A DNA stretch of 6,404 nt from Bacteroidota bacterium. Lineage in GTDB: Bacteria; Bacteroidota; Bacteroidia; Chitinophagales; Chitinophagaceae. Below, in pieces: positions 1 through 6,404 of this stretch; the stretch's first letter is position 1; each line of letters opens with the position of its first letter. The DNA lies in contig JAEWWO010000218.1 in NCBI GenBank assembly GCA_023396345.1, positions 1 through 6,404 on the forward strand, in the 5' to 3' direction. The notes beneath the pieces were generated by a model that saw only the letters and a list, made by a program, of their open reading frames with translations, was not told the origin of the DNA and ran no database searches. A program made the position numbers and the translations under genes.

Positions 1-1
1 A

Positions 2-535
2 GCTTCTGCACATAAATTTCATGGGCCAAAAGGAGTGGGAATGTTGTACATAAATGAGAATGTAAAAATTAAACCGCTCATAAAAGGTGGTGCGCAGGAA
101 AGAAATATGCGTGCCGGTACAGAGAACATTTATGGTATTGTTGGTTTTGCCAAAGCGTTGGAGATTGCTACGGAAAATTATGAAGAAGAAAGAAATTACA
201 TTTCCGGTTTAAAAACCTACATGGCAGAACAAATAAAATCAGTTATACCTGAAGCTACTTTTAACGGAGATACATTTGGCGAAAGTTTGTATACTGTACT
301 GAATGTATCCTTTCCAAAGACAGAAAAATCTGAAATGATTTTGTTTAATTTAGACATAAATAATATCTGTGCATCCGGAGGCAGTGCCTGCACAAGTGGC
401 GCTATGCAAGGTTCTCACGTAATACGCGCTGTAAATAATAATCCTAATCAGATACCTGTACGTTTCTCCTTCTCAAAATACAACACCAGAGAAGAAATTG
501 ATTTTGTGATTGGTAAGCTTAGGGAGATACTGTAG
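2..535 (+). CDS. Cysteine desulfurase, NifS/IscS-like class V aminotransferase (5'-truncated)
   Basis: This is the C-terminal part of a PLP-dependent cysteine desulfurase, a cytoplasmic enzyme that converts L-cysteine to L-alanine and loads sulfur on a catalytic cysteine for Fe-S cluster or thio-cofactor synthesis. The frame is open from base 2 at the window edge, so the gene starts upstream. The GTG at 35 is an internal valine, not a start, because the family's PLP-lysine motif lies before it (ASAHKFHGPKGVG, Schiff-base Lys at 14-16). Next come the substrate-binding GGAQERNMRAGTEN segment (conserved Arg) and the active-site loop CASGGSACTSG, with the catalytic Cys at 389-391, followed by GSHVIRA and a typical VRFSFSKYNTREEID ending. 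The loop SACTSG places it in group I (NifS/IscS type) rather than SufS. About 178 residues are present of roughly 380 usual. It converges on the next gene, and nothing links it functionally to the transport operon. The exact paralogue (Fe-S assembly or tRNA thiolation) cannot be decided here. Confidence 0.93.
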   Translation, partial: ASAHKFHGPKGVGMLYINENVKIKPLIKGGAQERNMRAGTENIYGIVGFAKALEIATENYEEERNYISGLKTYMAEQIKSVIPEATFNGDTFGESLYTVLNVSFPKTEKSEMILFNLDINNICASGGSACTSGAMQGSHVIRAVNNNPNQIPVRFSFSKYNTREEIDFVIGKLREIL

Positions 536-540
536 AAAAT

Positions 541-1437
541 TTATCTTTTATTATTTTGTCTGTATTTCTTAGGAGACACAGACATCGTTTTGGTAAACAT
601 TCTGGAAAAGTAATAGGGATCAAAAACACCTAATCTGTTGCCAATCTCCTTAATATTATAATCTGTGAAAAGCAAGAATTGACAAGCTTTCTGAATTTTA
701 AGGTGATTGAAATAATCAATAGGAGAGTAGCCGGTTTTTTTCTTAAACAGTGTAGAGAATCTTGATACCGATAGATTAGCATAAGCAGCAAAATTGTCAA
801 GAGTCATAGGTTGCATTACATTTTTTGCCATGAATTCTATAGTATTGCCTATAATGTCTCTTTCTCCTTTATTAAGATTTCTGAATTTGCTATCGAAAAT
901 CAAAGAAGATAAAAAGTGATAAAAAACCATATTGATATATTGAAGATTTTCGTTAGAGTAACCTAATGAAAGATTTTCATAAATGTTCTCAAATAATTGT
1001 AATCTGCTCTCATTAAAAGTGATTTTTACATTTCTCTGCTTAAAATGATTTAAAATCAATTGCATGATTGAGTCGCTTATTTCCCCCTGAAAATGAAACC
1101 AGTAAATACTCCATGCATTTTCCTCGGAAGCTCCGTAACTGTGCGGTTTCTTTGCAGGTATTATGATAAATTGTGATGAATAAATTTCAGTAAGCGTATT
1201 GTCCATTTGAGTCCATCCGCTACCTTCAGCACAGTAAATAAGAATATTCTGATTGCTACCCTGAGGTCTTTCCACATGATGAAATTCGGCTTTTGGATAA
1301 TAGCCTATATGAGTAATGAAGAGTTGTTTTGTAATAGAATCTTTAGCCAGAAAATTTTTTACAATATGAGGTGGTACTGAAATTTGTCGCTGTCCCTGAA
1401 ACCCTTCTCTTACTTTTTTTATAATATTTTTTTTCAT
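541..1437 (-). CDS. AraC-family transcriptional regulator (cupin sensor plus double HTH)
   Basis: This is a 298-residue cytoplasmic one-component regulator. Residues 10-20 carry EGFQGQR, a motif I recognise from Bacteroidota AraC proteins beside susCD-type genes. Residues about 35-125 look like the AraC-type cupin ligand-binding domain, with ITHIGYYPKAEFHH, LIYCAEGSGW, IIIPAKKPHSYGA and IYWFHFQG in the expected order. The C-terminal DNA-binding domain spans about 195-295. Its first helix-turn-helix is at 213-232 (LDNFAAYANLSVSRFSTLFK) and the second at 262-293, including IKEIGNRLGVFDPYYFSRMF and the family's closing SPKKYR. There is no signal peptide or membrane segment, so it is not a hybrid two-component regulator. 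It is transcribed away from the susC-like gene across a shared 197-bp region, which makes it the likely local regulator, probably an activator. The ATG is preceded directly by an in-frame TAA and has no clear Shine-Dalgarno. The inducer is unknown. Confidence 0.93.
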   Translation of the reverse strand: MKKNIIKKVREGFQGQRQISVPPHIVKNFLAKDSITKQLFITHIGYYPKAEFHHVERPQGSNQNILIYCAEGSGWTQMDNTLTEIYSSQFIIIPAKKPHSYGASEENAWSIYWFHFQGEISDSIMQLILNHFKQRNVKITFNESRLQLFENIYENLSLGYSNENLQYINMVFYHFLSSLIFDSKFRNLNKGERDIIGNTIEFMAKNVMQPMTLDNFAAYANLSVSRFSTLFKKKTGYSPIDYFNHLKIQKACQFLLFTDYNIKEIGNRLGVFDPYYFSRMFTKTMSVSPKKYRQNNKR

Positions 1438-1478
1438 TTATTCAAACATTTATTTCTATTAAGTATATCGCGTCATTG

Positions 1479-1492
1479 CATAATTAATTATG
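1479..1492. promoter_or_regulatory. Perfect 14-bp palindrome, candidate operator
   Basis: CATAATTAATTATG is its own reverse complement. It lies 41 bases upstream of the araC-like start codon and 142 bases upstream of the susC-like start codon. Its place near the regulator's own start suits an autoregulatory site or a site for a dimeric repressor. The sequence is AT-rich, and I roughly estimate that such a palindrome has about a 10% chance of arising in a region of this size and composition, so the functional reading is tentative. AraC proteins usually bind direct repeats, so another factor is possible. Confidence 0.35.
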
Positions 1493-1560
1493 GTGATTTT
1501 AGGTAAATTATTTTAAATAAGTAGCAAAATAGTAAAATTATCCATTATTTCAGTAAAAAC

Positions 1561-1580
1561 GAACATTCTTTTGTTTGTTC
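1561..1580. promoter_or_regulatory. GAACA-N10-TGTTC inverted repeat, candidate operator
   Basis: Two perfect 5-bp half-sites (1561-1565 and 1576-1580) are separated by 10 bases, giving a 15-bp centre-to-centre distance. The 3' arm ends 54 bases before the susC-like start codon, where an activator or repressor site would be expected. The arms contain G and C in an otherwise almost pure A/T region. The repeat overlaps the best -7-like octamer (1566-1573). It is suggestive only, because short arms like these occur by chance. Confidence 0.25.
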
Positions 1581-1634
1581 TGTCGCCATAATTTTATAAA
1601 ATATTTAAGGAATCTTTAATGATAAAAACTTTGA

Positions 1635-4600
1635 ATGATGAAAAAATTAAATTTTTATTGGATATTCAGCTTAAAACTGTTAATGCTTTTTATTAGTATA
1701 CAGACGAATGCACAAAGTATTATCTCGAAAGGAAAAGTGATAAATGCTGAAGATCAAAAAGCTGTAAGCGAAGTATCAATTCTTGTTGAAGGTACTACAA
1801 GAGGTACTTTAACGGCGGAAGACGGTACTTTTACTTTGAATGTTAACGAAGGAGATTTTTTGCTATTTAAAAGTGTGGGATATGACTCTTTACGTCTGAA
1901 AGCCTCAACAAACATGACGGTAATTATGGTTCCAAATTACACCGCCGGACAGGAAATTGTTGTGATTGGTTATGGCAGGCAACAAAGAAAAGACGTTACA
2001 AGTGCTATTAGTAGTATAAGCGGAGAACAGTTAAAAGAAATGCCTGTAGGTAATATCAATATGGCTTTACAATCCAGAATACCGGGTTTGCAGATTACCA
2101 GTTCAGGAAATCAGCCGGGAGCGGGTTCAATGGCAAGGATTCGTGGAATAAATTCTATAAATGTGAGTAATGGACCACTGTATGTAATAGATGGAGTTAT
2201 TACTACAGGAGATATCCGTGAAATAAATCCTGAAGATGTAGAATCAATTGATGTGCTGAAAGATGCCTCAGCAGCTGCTATATATGGAGCGAGAGCAGCA
2301 GAGGGAGTTATCATCATAACAACAAAGAAAGGTGTCAGAGGAACTGCTACTATTAATTACAGTGGTTATTATGGAATACAAAGACCTGTAGAAACTTTTG
2401 ACTTTATTGATGGTAAAGAATACGAAATGCTAAGGAGATTGGCATATTTTGATGAAAGCGGAGAAGTGTTGATGCTGAATGATACCACTATTGCTAAAAG
2501 ATTCGATCATCAACTCTTTAATAGTTTCGAGTTACAAAGTATAAAAGACGGAAGGAGTTATGATTGGATATCAAGAATATTACAAAATGCTCCTATTCAT
2601 AATCATACTATTAGTGTTTCAAGTGGTAATGAAAAAAACAGACTTTATATAAGTGGGAATTATTACAGTCAGGACGGAATCATAAAAAATTCTAATCTCA
2701 CCCGATATTCTTTTAACGCAAGCGGAGAAGCTCAGATTACTACCAGATTAAAAGCATTAATGAATACAAATATTTCTTATGTTGACAATAAAATATTGAA
2801 TCAGCAAATTTATTATAACGCTTTAACAATGAGTCCCCTTATGCCTTATAATGATTCTGCCGGAATGAATACAGTATATATGGATCCAACCAAAGGAAGC
2901 TTATTCATAATTAATAATCCGGAAGTTTTAACTCAGTATCCAACTTATAAAAACGATGACAGAGTATTAGGAAATCTTGGATTGGAATATAAAATAATAA
3001 AAGATCTTTTATTTAAAACATCGTTTAGTGCTGACATTTATAACAGTAAAAATTATTTTTATGCTCCACGTACAGTTAATATTAATAGCAGCTATACATT
3101 GGGAGGCTATGGAAATATACAAAATTTCAATTACAGAGACTATACCTTTGAAAATACATTAAATTATGATTACAATCCAAATCCGGATCATTCGTTGAAT
3201 GCACTGGTAGGGCTAACATTTGAAAAAAGAAGACAGGAATTTAATTATATGACCGGTACCGGATTTCCGTCTGACAAAACTTCTTATAAAGATATGAATC
3301 TTGCCACAGAGCGAACAATAGGAAGTAGCTTTCATAACTGGTCTTTAATGTCTCAGTTGGCCCGTGTGATTTATAAATTCAAGGATCGTTATATTTTTAA
3401 TGCAAGCGTAAGACGAGACGGATCTTCTTATTTTGGAGAAAATAACCGATATGGAATATTTCCTTCGGTAAGTGCGGCCTGGAGAGTGATAGATGAACCG
3501 TTCATGAATAGTTTTAAACTAAATTCTTCTATCAATGATGCTAAGCTAAGAATTAGTTATGGTGTAATTGGTAACTACAACAGAACGTACAATGCAATTT
3601 ATTCAGCAATGACCTCTTCAGGTTATCCGTTTGATGGACAGAACGTAGTAAAAGGTTATCAGATAAACACTTCGTATTTAGCAAATAAAGATTTAAGATG
3701 GGAGCAACAGCATCAGTTTAATGTAGGAATGGATCTGGCTTTCTGGAATAACAGGATATCTTTTGTAGCAGACTATTACAATAAAAATATAAAAGATCTG
3801 CTTCTTGATTTACCATTGCCTATGTCTACAGCTTATGCCAATCAAACAATTAATGTAGCTAAGATGAATACTAAAGGGATAGACTTACAATTGAAGTTGC
3901 ATTTAGTTAAAACAAATAATTTTAACTGGCAAACAGAGTTTAACTTTTCAATATTCAAATCACAGATTACAGAATTGCTGCCGGGCATAGACTCTTTACG
4001 TCCTGATTTAAAAGTGGGCGAAGCACCTAACAGCTTATTAATTGATTATGTATATGATGGTATTTATGAGGAAAATTCGCCAGATTCTGTAATGATGCAG
4101 TCTTTAGGTGTTAAGTCTGGAAGTGTAAAAATAAAAGATTTAAATAACGATGGAAAAATAAATGTATATGATATGACTATTGTAGGCAGAACCACACCTA
4201 AAGGATGGGGAGGATTTTGGAATTACATGAATTATAAAGGAGTTAGTCTTACCGTGTTTGCTAATTACATGTATGGGCACAGTATTTTTAATAAAGCTTA
4301 TCAGGATTATTTATACTCTGACGGACGTAGGTTAGCCATTAGAGAAGGGCTTAATTTCTGGACAAAAGAAATAAAGGATGTAAACGGAAATATTATTGCG
4401 AAAGAAAATACAAATACTAATATACCGAGACCAAACGCATTTGGTAACGCAGTTAAAACCTCTCCTACAGGTACCTCAAGTTTTGCTGTTCAAAATGGTG
4501 ATTATATTAGAATCCGAAACATAACCGTTGGCTATGATTTACCTGTTAAAGTATTAGAAAGAATGAAATTAAGATCCATGAATATTTACATTCAATTTTT

Positions 4601-4739
4601 AGAACCGTTTCTTTTTACTAAATACAAAGGTGTAGATCCTGAAATATCTCAAATCAGCACCGGTACTTGGTCCGGAAGTAGTTATGAACTGTATCCGAGA
4701 TACAGAACCACAGCAGTAGGATTAAGAGTAGGTTTTTAA
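1635..4739 (+). CDS. SusC/RagA family TonB-dependent outer-membrane transporter
   Basis: This 1034-residue outer-membrane channel imports ligands (typically oligosaccharides, sometimes peptides) captured by its SusD partner, driven by TonB-ExbBD. A signal peptide covers residues 1-26, with probable cleavage TNA|QS. Residues about 28-100 form the carboxypeptidase-regulatory-like (CarboxypepD_reg) domain (GKVINAEDQKAVSEVSILVEG). EIVVIGYG at 107-114 is the expected conserved segment before the plug. The plug covers about 118-232 and holds the family signature, PLYVIDGV at 181-188 and DVLKDASAAAIYGARAAEG at 206-224. The barrel fills the rest and ends in ...LRVGF, with the terminal Phe typical of BAM substrates. 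An EF-hand-like DLNNDGKINVYD lies at 835-846, common in this family. There is no STN domain. Two adjacent ATGs (1635 and 1638) both fit as start; a TGA at 1632 excludes a longer frame. The SusD-like gene follows after 23 bases, as an operon. The substrate cannot be predicted. Confidence 0.97.
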   Translation: MMKKLNFYWIFSLKLLMLFISIQTNAQSIISKGKVINAEDQKAVSEVSILVEGTTRGTLTAEDGTFTLNVNEGDFLLFKSVGYDSLRLKASTNMTVIMVPNYTAGQEIVVIGYGRQQRKDVTSAISSISGEQLKEMPVGNINMALQSRIPGLQITSSGNQPGAGSMARIRGINSINVSNGPLYVIDGVITTGDIREINPEDVESIDVLKDASAAAIYGARAAEGVIIITTKKGVRGTATINYSGYYGIQRPVETFDFIDGKEYEMLRRLAYFDESGEVLMLNDTTIAKRFDHQLFNSFELQSIKDGRSYDWISRILQNAPIHNHTISVSSGNEKNRLYISGNYYSQDGIIKNSNLTRYSFNASGEAQITTRLKALMNTNISYVDNKILNQQIYYNALTMSPLMPYNDSAGMNTVYMDPTKGSLFIINNPEVLTQYPTYKNDDRVLGNLGLEYKIIKDLLFKTSFSADIYNSKNYFYAPRTVNINSSYTLGGYGNIQNFNYRDYTFENTLNYDYNPNPDHSLNALVGLTFEKRRQEFNYMTGTGFPSDKTSYKDMNLATERTIGSSFHNWSLMSQLARVIYKFKDRYIFNASVRRDGSSYFGENNRYGIFPSVSAAWRVIDEPFMNSFKLNSSINDAKLRISYGVIGNYNRTYNAIYSAMTSSGYPFDGQNVVKGYQINTSYLANKDLRWEQQHQFNVGMDLAFWNNRISFVADYYNKNIKDLLLDLPLPMSTAYANQTINVAKMNTKGIDLQLKLHLVKTNNFNWQTEFNFSIFKSQITELLPGIDSLRPDLKVGEAPNSLLIDYVYDGIYEENSPDSVMMQSLGVKSGSVKIKDLNNDGKINVYDMTIVGRTTPKGWGGFWNYMNYKGVSLTVFANYMYGHSIFNKAYQDYLYSDGRRLAIREGLNFWTKEIKDVNGNIIAKENTNTNIPRPNAFGNAVKTSPTGTSSFAVQNGDYIRIRNITVGYDLPVKVLERMKLRSMNIYIQFLEPFLFTKYKGVDPEISQISTGTWSGSSYELYPRYRTTAVGLRVGF

Positions 4740-4762
4740 TTAAAAATAATAAATGAATAAAA

Positions 4763-6262
4763 ATGAAAAATAATATAATAACTTATAAATTTCTGTCCTT
4801 TATAATTTTATTTTTTATAGTATCTTGTAATAAGGATTTAAACTACGTGCCTGAATCATATTTGTCACCGGAGCAGGTATATAGCGACGAGGCAGGAAGT
4901 GTAGGAGGTATTACGGGCATATATAAGCAATATTCATCATTAAAGAGCGGAGAGCTGGCCTTGATAGGATCCATTGGCACTGATGAAGGCAGGATTTCCT
5001 ATTTTGTACCTACGTGGGGCGGCTATTGGTTACAATTATCTGCATTAAATACTTATGATAATACTCAGCTAAGTGCTCAAAATCAAGTTATTCAATATTA
5101 CTGGCAGGGGAGTTATACTACTATTGGAAATGCTAATACGGCAATAAGGTATCTTCCAGATGCTAATATACCGGAAGAGGTTAAGAAAAGACTGACAGGA
5201 GAAGCTAAATTTATGAGAGCCTTAGTATATTTTAATTTGGTTCAGTTATTTGGAGGTGTACCAATGCCAACCGATACACCAAATGCTCAATATGATAAAG
5301 ATGGATATCCTCGTACTCCTGAATCGGAGGTATATGAACTAATAAAATCGGATCTTGCATATGCTGTAGAAAACTTGTCAGGTAAGGCGTCTATTCAGCC
5401 GGGACGTGCTAATAAGCAGGCTGCACAAACCTTATTAGGAAAAGTATATTTGACATTAAAAGAATATACTAACGCAGAGAATACTTTAAAAACTTTGATG
5501 ACGGACAGCGAAGTAGGACTGCTTTCTGATTTTGCTGACTTGTTTAAAGAAGAGAATGAAAATAACAGGGAATCTCTTTTTGAAGTTCAGTTTTCTACAG
5601 AATTGAATTTTACTCAGGGATTGACAAATGTCTTGGGAAGCTGGAATATGTCAAGCGATAAAAAAGGAGGAGGAGGACATGTTGCCTTACCTACAAAATA
5701 TGGTGTCAGTATTTATTCTTCTTTAGATACACTCAGAAAAAATGCTTCACTGCGTCATATTTACTATGATGGAAACGGCAACCCCGGACTGAACTGGTGG
5801 TGGCAGGATGTAGGAGACCCGCACATTAAGAAATATGAACAGAGAGATGGTCAACAAGCTGCTCAGTCATCCAGAAATGTGTATGTGCTTCGTTATGCTG
5901 ATGCTGTTCTTATGTATGCGGAATCGTTAAATGAATTGAATCAGACTTCACAGGCACTAACTCATTTTAATAAAATCAGGGCCAGAGCAAAAGCTCCTAA
6001 TTTGGAAGTTACATTAGGGCATAATCCAACTCAGGCAGAATTACGGGATAGTATTGTAACGGAAAGAATGAAGGAGTTAATGTTTGAAGGTTGGCGTTGG
6101 TTTGATCTGAAAAGATGGGGATTATTAATAGAGCGCACAAAACAACACAATCCAACTGCTACAAATATTACTACACCCAAACATCTTTTATATCCTATTC
6201 CATTTCAGGAATTTCAAAATAACAGAACTCTAAAGCTGGAAGATCAAAATCCTGGATATTAA
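4763..6262 (+). CDS. SusD/RagB family surface nutrient-binding lipoprotein
   Basis: This 499-residue lipoprotein binds the ligand at the cell surface and acts as a lid on the SusC-like barrel encoded just upstream. The signal peptide ends in a lipobox, FFIVSC, so the lipidated residue is Cys22. The following NKD could serve as a Bacteroidota surface-export signal, which favours K/D/E just after the Cys. The N-terminal SusD-like domain (about 23-240) includes GEAKFMRALVYFNLVQLFGGVP at 146-167 and TPR-like helices with LLGKVYLTLKEYTNAENTL. The C-terminal RagB/SusD domain has LRYADAVLMYAESLNELN at 376-393, then NKIRARAK, ERMKELMFEGWRWFDLKRWG and the closing PIPFQEFQNN...QNPGY. Length and order match the family. 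A WWW run at 345-347 and a GGGG run at 302-305 lie in the variable middle part where ligand contacts may occur. The start has an A-rich leader and no Shine-Dalgarno. The next gene begins 2 bases after the stop. Confidence 0.97.
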   Translation: MKNNIITYKFLSFIILFFIVSCNKDLNYVPESYLSPEQVYSDEAGSVGGITGIYKQYSSLKSGELALIGSIGTDEGRISYFVPTWGGYWLQLSALNTYDNTQLSAQNQVIQYYWQGSYTTIGNANTAIRYLPDANIPEEVKKRLTGEAKFMRALVYFNLVQLFGGVPMPTDTPNAQYDKDGYPRTPESEVYELIKSDLAYAVENLSGKASIQPGRANKQAAQTLLGKVYLTLKEYTNAENTLKTLMTDSEVGLLSDFADLFKEENENNRESLFEVQFSTELNFTQGLTNVLGSWNMSSDKKGGGGHVALPTKYGVSIYSSLDTLRKNASLRHIYYDGNGNPGLNWWWQDVGDPHIKKYEQRDGQQAAQSSRNVYVLRYADAVLMYAESLNELNQTSQALTHFNKIRARAKAPNLEVTLGHNPTQAELRDSIVTERMKELMFEGWRWFDLKRWGLLIERTKQHNPTATNITTPKHLLYPIPFQEFQNNRTLKLEDQNPGY

Positions 6263-6264
6263 TA

Positions 6265-6404
6265 ATGATGATGATAGATAAAATAATAAAAGTAGCTGGA
6301 TTGTTTTTGCTATTTATATTAGATTTTTCTGTTGTTCAGTCACAAACAATAGAAAAATCTAATAATAACTTATTGGTAAAATCAGACTATTATCAACTGA
6401 GTTT
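6265..6404 (+). CDS. Start of an exported protein, third gene of the susCD operon (3'-truncated)
   Basis: An open frame begins 2 bases after the SusD-like stop codon (TAATAATG) and runs without a stop to the window edge, giving 46 complete codons. It opens with three consecutive ATG codons (6265, 6268, 6271), so the exact start is uncertain. The N-terminus has a lysine-containing n-region (MMMIDKIIK), a hydrophobic core VAGLFLLFIL and a likely signal-peptidase I site around VVQS|QT (after residue 26), so the product should reach the periplasm or beyond. No Cys follows the core, so it is not a lipoprotein. The mature part seen (TIEKSNNNLLVKSDYYQLS) is hydrophilic and could start a beta-sandwich. 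In this operon position one expects a glycoside hydrolase, lyase, esterase or additional surface-binding protein, but too little is visible to name a family. The tight spacing implies cotranscription and probable translational coupling with the SusD-like gene. Confidence 0.8.
   Translation, partial: MMMIDKIIKVAGLFLLFILDFSVVQSQTIEKSNNNLLVKSDYYQLS

Larger units (their letters stand above)
1438..1634. promoter_or_regulatory. Divergent intergenic control region between the araC-like and susC-like genes
   Basis: This 197-bp, very AT-rich region must hold the promoter of the leftward regulator and that of the rightward susC-like operon. It contains several dyads: a perfect 14-bp palindrome at 1479-1492, TTATTT-T-AAATAA at 1508-1520, GAACA-N10-TGTTC at 1561-1580 and a perfect 12-bp AT palindrome at 1591-1602. 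I found no convincing match to the Bacteroidota promoter (-33 TTTG, -7 TAnnTTTG). The nearest rightward -7-like octamer is TTCTTTTG at 1566-1573, without a good -33 partner, so promoters are not assigned. Seeing this as a shared control region rests on gene orientation. Confidence 0.7.

Noticed and set aside
525..546. Possible bidirectional terminator hairpin between the desulfurase and the regulator
   Set aside because: The stem is only 5 bp (AGATA/TATCT) with one G-C pair and a 12-base loop, too weak to call an intrinsic terminator.
1438..1449. Three-codon ORF (ATG TTT GAA TAA) abutting the regulator's start codon on the minus strand
   Set aside because: Such micro-ORFs arise readily in A/T-rich leaders, and nothing supports translation.
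1566..1573. TTCTTTTG as a Bacteroidota -7 promoter element for the susC-like gene
   Set aside because: It matches TAnnTTTG at all but one fixed position, but there is no TTG/TTTG at the proper -33 distance, so I did not annotate it as a promoter.
1591..1602. Perfect 12-bp palindrome ATTTTATAAAAT
   Set aside because: It is pure A/T in a very A/T-rich region and is easily expected by chance. It is noted in the intergenic entry only.
2111..2317. 68-codon open frame on the minus strand inside the susC-like gene
   Set aside because: It lies opposite the highly conserved plug region of a certain gene, has no recognisable domain and is explained by the codon bias of the plus strand.
4753..4773. 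Six-codon ORF (MNKNEK) overlapping the SusD-like start in another frame
   Set aside because: It is a chance product of an A-rich leader with no ribosome-binding site or recognisable peptide.
5666..5681. Strong Shine-Dalgarno-like GGAGG run followed by an ATG at 5679 inside the SusD-like gene
   Set aside because: The run simply encodes the Gly repeat at residues 302-305. The ATG is out of frame and opens only a 15-codon ORF, and this phylum makes little use of Shine-Dalgarno sites.
1..6404. Mobile elements, CRISPR arrays, tRNA or rRNA genes, phage or defence genes
   Set aside because: I saw no transposase, regularly spaced repeats, structural RNA or integrase signatures. Nearly all the window is covered by the five described genes.

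Overview
The window comes from an AT-rich member of the Bacteroidota. The main evidence is an adjacent SusC/RagA and SusD/RagB outer-membrane pair, which is essentially diagnostic of that phylum. Supporting signs are a weak or absent Shine-Dalgarno before every gene and A/T-rich leaders in front of the start codons. A Sphingobacteriales/Chitinophagales-type environmental or host-associated species is plausible, but the sequence alone does not fix the genus.

Layout. Positions 2-535 (+) hold the C-terminal half of a group I (NifS/IscS-like) cysteine desulfurase; its 5' part lies outside the window. Five bases later, and convergent with it, 541-1437 (-) encodes a stand-alone AraC-family transcription factor with an N-terminal cupin and a C-terminal double helix-turn-helix. 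A 197-bp divergent intergenic region (1438-1634) separates it from a rightward cluster. That cluster is a SusC-like TonB-dependent outer-membrane transporter (1635-4739), a SusD-like surface lipoprotein (4763-6262) and the start of a third gene for an exported protein (6265 onward), which runs off the right edge after 46 codons.

How the genes work together. The right-hand part is the core of a polysaccharide-utilization-locus-like operon. The SusD-like lipoprotein captures an oligomeric ligand at the cell surface, and the SusC-like barrel imports it using energy from TonB-ExbBD. The exported product of the third gene is in the position where such loci usually encode a glycan- or ligand-processing enzyme. 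The AraC protein is transcribed divergently from a shared control region and is the obvious candidate regulator. The SusC lacks the N-terminal STN extension used in sigma/anti-sigma signalling, which agrees with cytoplasmic one-component control. The ligand cannot be read from this window. The cysteine desulfurase is probably an unrelated housekeeping neighbour.

The window looks like a conventional susCD-type locus. I found no evidence for a new kind of system. The points most worth a second look are the dyad-symmetric sites in the divergent control region and the identity of the truncated third gene.
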